NCBI GenBank assembly: GCA_023955635.1
Contig: JAMXHR010000013.1
Location: 1 to 53,420, forward strand
From: Methanosarcina sp. ERenArc_MAG2
Lineage (GTDB): Archaea > Halobacteriota > Methanosarcinia > Methanosarcinales > Methanosarcinaceae
DNA: 53,420 nt
Direction: 5' to 3'
Part shown: positions 49,162 through 53,420 of the stretch, piece after piece
Position numbering within the stretch: the first letter of the stretch is position 1
How the letters are laid out: each line of letters opens with the position of its first letter
Made by a program: the position numbers and the translations under genes
The notes under the pieces: generated by a model
Told to the model about the DNA's origin: nothing
Databases searched by the model: none
What the model saw: the letters and a program-made list of their open reading frames with translations, nothing else

Positions 49162-49386
49162 TCATTCTTCGACAGGAGTGATCAATATGATGTTGTTGCC
49201 CCGAAGCACCACAGAACCAAGGGAGCGGACTTTTTCTCCTTTTACAATCTCCATGGTATCCACAAGATGAAGATTCATGTAGTCATCCACACTTTTAAGA
49301 GTGCCTTCAAGCAGATTAAGGTCGCCTTTCATTTCTACCTGGATCCTAGATCCAACGATTTTCTGAACTTTTTTATTTGGGAACAA
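49162..49386 (-). CDS. Archaeal LSm (Sm-like) RNA-binding protein
   Basis: This 74-aa protein has both Sm motifs: GDLNLLEGTLKSVDDYMNLH (Sm1) and GSVVLRGNNIILITP (Sm2, with the RGNNI signature). Archaeal LSm proteins form rings that bind U-rich RNA (established knowledge). The start is ATG 49386, with no strong ribosome site visible. It is first in a probable operon with the winged-helix gene at 49129. Confidence 0.93.
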   Translation of the reverse strand: MFPNKKVQKIVGSRIQVEMKGDLNLLEGTLKSVDDYMNLHLVDTMEIVKGEKVRSLGSVVLRGNNIILITPVEE

Positions 49387-49725
49387 ATTTAAACCCTCGC
49401 TGATTTATTCTGTATTTTCCCCGTACTCCCGGATTCCTGTTTCTTACGTCCCAAGCCGATGCGGGGCGAGCTACACTAGAGCCGTATCCACACCTACGGT
49501 CCGCTTTCTGTTTGTATCAGCCGCTTCCTGCTAGCAACTGAGAAATTATTCTGTATCTTCACTCCACCGGCTTTTAAGAAAACTGAAAATTACATACCCT
49601 TTACAGAGATATATAACCATCGATCTCCAGAGTTCTTAAAAGACCTCTGAATTCGAACAGCTCCTTCCAAAAAACACGGTTCAAGCTTTTTGATTTCGCA
49701 GGAATTGGAAATTGTTTTATGCGGG
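49387..49725. other. Non-coding DNA with a GC-rich, possibly structured segment
   Basis: The stretch 49440-49525 is GC-rich in an otherwise AT-rich gap and contains a CCGTA/TACGG hairpin on the minus strand (about 49482-49499). It could be a small structured RNA or the leader of the LSm transcript. No coding frame is convincing. Confidence 0.35.
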
Positions 49726-50122
49726 TCAGATATAACCCTGAATATCCGTACTTTCATCAATAGTTTTTGCAATTTCTTTTCTCGGCCTCGGGATTGCTCT
49801 TGCAATGGGTCCGAAAACGGATTCGTATTCATTTATGTGCTGGGTCAGCCAGCGGTTAAGCTCAAGAGCAGCAACCGGAGAGAGTATCACTTCGGTTTCA
49901 ACGCTCCTTTCGATAACTCTTGCCTCGGAAGCATCCCCGAACATCTTGGGAGTATCATTGTAAAAACCGATCCTGAAATCGTAGGGGCTGTGCCCGCCTG
50001 CGGCTCCGATAGCGTATATCTGCCGGAAGTTTTCAGGTTTCACGAATTCAATAGTAATGCTTTTTTATTTTTTTGGAAGCTGAGCTTTCTATCTTTTCCC
50101 TGGATTCAACATCCTCGGTCAT
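49726..50122 (-). CDS. DUF3467-family protein (homopolymer frameshift near the N-terminus)
   Basis: The body of about 105 aa matches DUF3467: IYAIGAAGGHSPYDFRIGFY, MFGDASEARVIERSVETEVI and LSPVAALELNRWL. The N-terminal 20 residues (MTEDVESREKIESSASKK) from ATG 50122 are in another frame. The shift lies in two A runs (on the plus strand T6 at 50061 and T7 at 50068); restoring one A in each, or removing one, joins them through KSITIEFVKPENF. An internal GTG at 50043 is the start if the shift is real. The function of this family is unknown. Confidence 0.75.
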
Positions 50123-50300
50123 AAAATTACCTCTATACTTTGCTCTCAAGAATATTCCTGAGAGCAAGTTCTAATCTCAGATACTGTCCAGTTATTTCAG
50201 ATACTGGATATTCATTTAATGTAAAAGACTTATTCCCCATATAAAAAGGAATATTATTACTTCACTATAGAATGTTACCTGCAAAAAAGCTTTTGATCTT

Positions 50301-52780
50301 TCAGCCCTGGACTTTCTTTTTAAGCTTCTTTGCCTCTTCTGCAACACCCTTTTTTGAGTGGACCTTTGCTATCAGTTCCACAGCATCAAGATTGCGGACT
50401 GCATTGTCCAGGTACCCGAAAACATCGCCCTGATATGCTGAAACCCCGTATTTATCTTCCAGTTTTTTTATAATGTTTGTCGGGTCAAGCTCTTCAGTAC
50501 GTAGCCTGATAATTTTTTCCGAAAACTTCTGCTCTGCACAACCACAGTAAGGCGAGTCTTTGCACACACAGGTTAAAAAGTCCGAAGCAAAATTCAACAT
50601 GAGCTCCCGGATTTTCGCATCAAGCTGGGAAAGTGACTCCCCATCAAAGACTATATCAAGAGTAGCTCCCTGAAAAACCCTTGAAGGCATATTCACATGC
50701 AGGGAACTGCCGATCTGGTTTGAGTACTTAAAATACGCAGCATCGAAAAACTCCAGGTTCGTTACGATCTTCAAGGGATCGTTCTCTTCAAGCACTGCAT
50801 CCCGAATCAGGAAAGCTTTGGATACCGGAAGGAAATGAGCCGCAACAATTTTCCCAAAGCGCGTAAGCGTTATCTTATTTCCCTTTCTTTCTACAAAGCG
50901 GTAGCTCTGCAGGCGCAAGATTTGTTTATCCAGGTCGAAACTTCCGAACATCAGGTTATGGATCAGTCTGAGGTCTTGGACAGACGAGGTGACTGCAATG
51001 GATGCAAGAATTTCTTCAAGTTGCTCGGACTCTCCATATTCGACCCCTATAGAAAGCATTTCTCCTTGCAGCAGTTTGATTGCAACCTCTTCTTCGGTAT
51101 CGGACTGAGAGTTTGTATAAGATTTCCCTGGCACAGGCATAAGCACGACAATTCCTCTATCGTGGTAGTCTGGCCTGCCTGCCCTTCCGCTCATCTGCAA
51201 GAAGTCCTGGACCGAGATCCAGTCTATCCCCATTGCCAGAGACTCGAATATAACCTGAGAAGCAGGAAAATCCACGCCTGCCGCAAGAGCAGCAGTAGTT
51301 ACCACTACTGGAAGCTCTCCTTTTGCAAAGAGAGTTTCAACTTTCCTCCTTTCATACTGGGAAAGACCTGCGTGATAAGGAGCTGCTCGGATTGAAAGGG
51401 CTCCTGCAAGTTTGTGACAGTTTCTACGCGAGTTTGTAAAGACAATAGTCTGTCCCCTGTGCTTTTTGGAAGAGAACGTTGAATACTCTTCCTTTGCAAG
51501 CTGCGAAATCAGCTTTGCCTTTTCATTTTCCTGAGAGAAAAGGAGGTGTCTGTCAATGGGAACAGGCCTGTGCTCGTATCGGACAAGCTGCGCCCCGAGC
51601 TTTTTGCATAGGCTTCGGGAGTTGCAACGGTTGCAGAGAGGTAAATAAATTGAGCTTCAGGTGCTGCATAACGCAGCCTTCCTATCAGCCCGTCCACCCT
51701 GTGCCCCCTTTCCTGGTCTTCGAGCATATGGACTTCATCCACAACCACAGTCCCTATTTTGCCCAGAAAATCGGTATTTCCTGACCTGAGCATATGGTCT
51801 ATGCCCTCGTAAGTTCCTACAATTATATCCGCACCCGGGCTGGTCTGCATTTTCACGCGCTGGGATGTCTTTATGAGGATTGCGCCAATCTTTATGGAAA
51901 CCGTAAGCCCGAGCTTTGAATAACGTTCTTTGAACTGATCGTATTTCTGGTTTGCAAGAGCTACCAGGGGAACCAGATAGAGCATCTTTCCTTTTTTGTC
52001 CAGAAGGTTCTGGACTCCTGCCATCTCCCCTATAAGGGTCTTTCCGGTTGCGGTTGCCGAAACTACAAACTGGTTTTTCCCTTCCAGAAGTCCTGCTTCT
52101 ATAGACAGCGCCTGCACAGGGAGAAGAGTCTCGGATTTTTGGAGCAGCATTTCCTTGAACTTTTTTGCAAGAGGAAGATTCTTTATCCTGACAGTAGCTT
52201 CTGCAGGTTTTGTCCTTATAGTATCATAACGAGTGAACTCGGGATCCAGCCTTTCAGGGGTCAGCATTCGGACAGTTCTATCCAGATCCCTTGTTTTAGA
52301 GAGAACCTGCTCCAGGAAATCTACGGATTTTTCCCCGTAATTCACACCCGCCGAACGGACTGCACGCAGAAGTTCTTCTTTTGCACATTCCCAGCAGATG
52401 AGTTCGTTGTTATATTTGATAGACTTGTTATTTACAAAGTTGAAACGTTTATTGATCCAGCAGTGCTTGCAGATTTTAACTCTGTCTGCATCGAGTTGAA
52501 AACCTTTGAGCATTTCGAGAAAAGCAATCTCATTTGAAGGGTCCCCTCCTTCTGCAAGCATGATTCTATTTGCACTGCGTAAAAGCTCTATGAACTGCTG
52601 GGGAGGAATAAATTCGTCTTTTTTCTTGCCGGTGAGAAGCCTTATTTTATGAGGGCGTGGTCCTTTGTAACTCTCCTTTACATGGAGCTCGGCCACATAA
52701 AGCGGCTGCTTCATCCGGTCCTTTATAGCCATAACTATTATCTTCGATTTTTCAGCGTAGCTTAGGACCCAGAGCGTCAT
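50301..52780 (-). CDS. Ski2-like DEAD/DEAH-box helicase with N-terminal DUF5814-like domain (one-base frameshift)
   Basis: The reconstructed length is 826 aa. The N-terminal domain (1-200) holds a zinc motif (CKHCWINKRF, then CWECAKEE). The helicase core follows: a Q-motif area (LLPVQALSIEAGLLEGKNQF), Walker A SATATGKTL (about 243), DEVH box (about 355), SATVATPEAYA, and C-terminal motifs (TIVFTNSRRNCHKL, AAPYHAGLSQYER, TTAALAAGVDFPA, MSGRAGRPDYHDRG). Near the end is a Cys cluster (CVCKDSPYCGC). At 51601-51605 a run of five T (plus strand) should have six; this joins EAYAKKLGAQLVRYEHRPVP. It probably acts on RNA or DNA; the role is not established. Confidence 0.9.
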
Positions 52781-53184
52781 TGTTTATCCTGATATGTGAA
52801 TGTTATAAGTAAGCTTCCTTTAGGAACTCAAAAATCAATGGTATTCGCCTAATGGATGCTGTTTTCTTAATTCTTGCATCGTATGTTTGAATTTACAGGC
52901 GAGAATATTATTAATTCTTCCAGCATTGTTCCGGTGCATACTTACCTTATTTCTTTTCGTGCACACATTCTGTATTTATCTTCTTTTGAGCGACACATCT
53001 ATAGGCGGCTATTATATAAATATTTTATCACTTATTTATTATATAAATAAAACTCAGCTGAGAGCTCTATAAATATTGATGGTATTTACAGAGAATATTA
53101 TACAGAAGAGTATTTGCACAAAATATCGGATGGAGCCTGTATTGCGATGAAGGGTATTTTCTCTGGTTTTTTAAAATTCGGTTC
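52781..53184. other. Gene-free AT-rich stretch
   Basis: It carries the helicase promoter region. AT-rich imperfect inverted repeats (TATTATATAAATATTTTA, then TTATTATATAAATA) lie at about 53010-53050. No gene or RNA is visible. Confidence 0.4.
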
Positions 53185-53420
53185 TTATAGGCAGGCTCCT
53201 TCCTTTGCAAATCTGCACCTGCAGTTTCGGGTTTCTGGAATATTTTCGATTGTATCCACAATAATCTCAAAGATTGCATCTTGATCTTTTCCCACGACCT
53301 CAGTGACCTCGTCTGCTGTTAATTTCTGAGAGGCCATTCCGCATGCCTGATTTGTGACAATGGCAAGAGAGGCATAACAGAGGCTGAGTTCTTTTGCAAG
53401 GATTACTTCAGGTACGCCAG
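53185..53420 (-). CDS. S-methyl-5'-thioadenosine phosphorylase-like protein, C-terminal part
   Basis: The minus strand from the window edge encodes GVPEVILAKELSLCYASLAI, VTNQACGMASQKLTADEVTE and a Cys-rich end (RNCRCRFAKEGACL). This matches the C-terminal portion of the MTA phosphorylase / purine nucleoside phosphorylase family (known pattern LCYA-x-ALVTNYA-G followed by LTHEEV). The stop is TAA at 53185-53187. The N-terminus, with the phosphate-binding residues, lies beyond the window. Confidence 0.8.
   Translation of the reverse strand, partial: GVPEVILAKELSLCYASLAIVTNQACGMASQKLTADEVTEVVGKDQDAIFEIIVDTIENIPETRNCRCRFAKEGACL

Overview
The window reads as chromosomal DNA of a Methanosarcina-type methanogenic archaeon. 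The grounds are an F420-reducing hydrogenase operon (frhADGB), a MEDS-PAS histidine kinase, a PGF-CTERM surface protein, an archaeal LSm protein, a Ski2-like helicase with a zinc motif, two tRNA-Glu genes, AT-rich intergenic DNA with many transposase relics, and a bacterial-type uvrABC set. No species is assigned.

Layout. 0.6-6.7 kb: a pRiA4b ORF-3-like protein, then a TetR regulator with a duplicated operator facing a cassette of one PGF-CTERM protein, two FtsX/MacB-type permeases and a LolD-type ATPase. 6.7-7.7 kb: non-coding DNA with a one-spacer decayed CRISPR remnant. 7.7-11.3 kb: frhA-frhD-frhG-frhB, visibly richer in GC than its flanks. 11.4-24.5 kb: a graveyard of IS1-, IS66-, IS1634- and ISH3-like relics, several small non-autonomous inverted-repeat elements (MITEs), a few small zinc-motif proteins, two near-identical ncRNA-like repeats, and between those repeats a decayed gene joining an eCIS-type DUF4157 region to an inositol-polyphosphate-kinase-like domain. 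24.5-31.3 kb: uvrA-uvrC-uvrB. 31.5-36.5 kb: small proteins, a perfect 20 x 10-bp repeat and a large sensor kinase. 36.6-43.8 kb: MITEs, a dead chromate-transporter gene, and a candidate peptide-modification (RiPP-like) cassette: a 65-aa candidate precursor, a radical SAM/SPASM enzyme with a PqqD-like N-terminus, and an unknown 283-aa partner; nearby lies an alpha/alpha-barrel protein with a DxDD motif. 43.9-46.8 kb: an ECF transporter (S-A-T) behind TGTACA palindromes. 47-53.4 kb: housekeeping genes, two tRNA-Glu, LSm, DUF3467, the helicase and the end of an MTA-phosphorylase-like gene.

Reading frames. More than fifteen genes, including uvrA, uvrB, uvrC (five times), frhA, frhD, frhG, the LolD-type ATPase, the sensor kinase and the helicase, are broken by one missing base, almost always in a short homopolymer. 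Restoring one base gives full-length products of normal family size. I treat these as probable sequencing or assembly deletions and annotate the reconstructed genes, except where other decay is visible. All coordinates are on the sequence as given.
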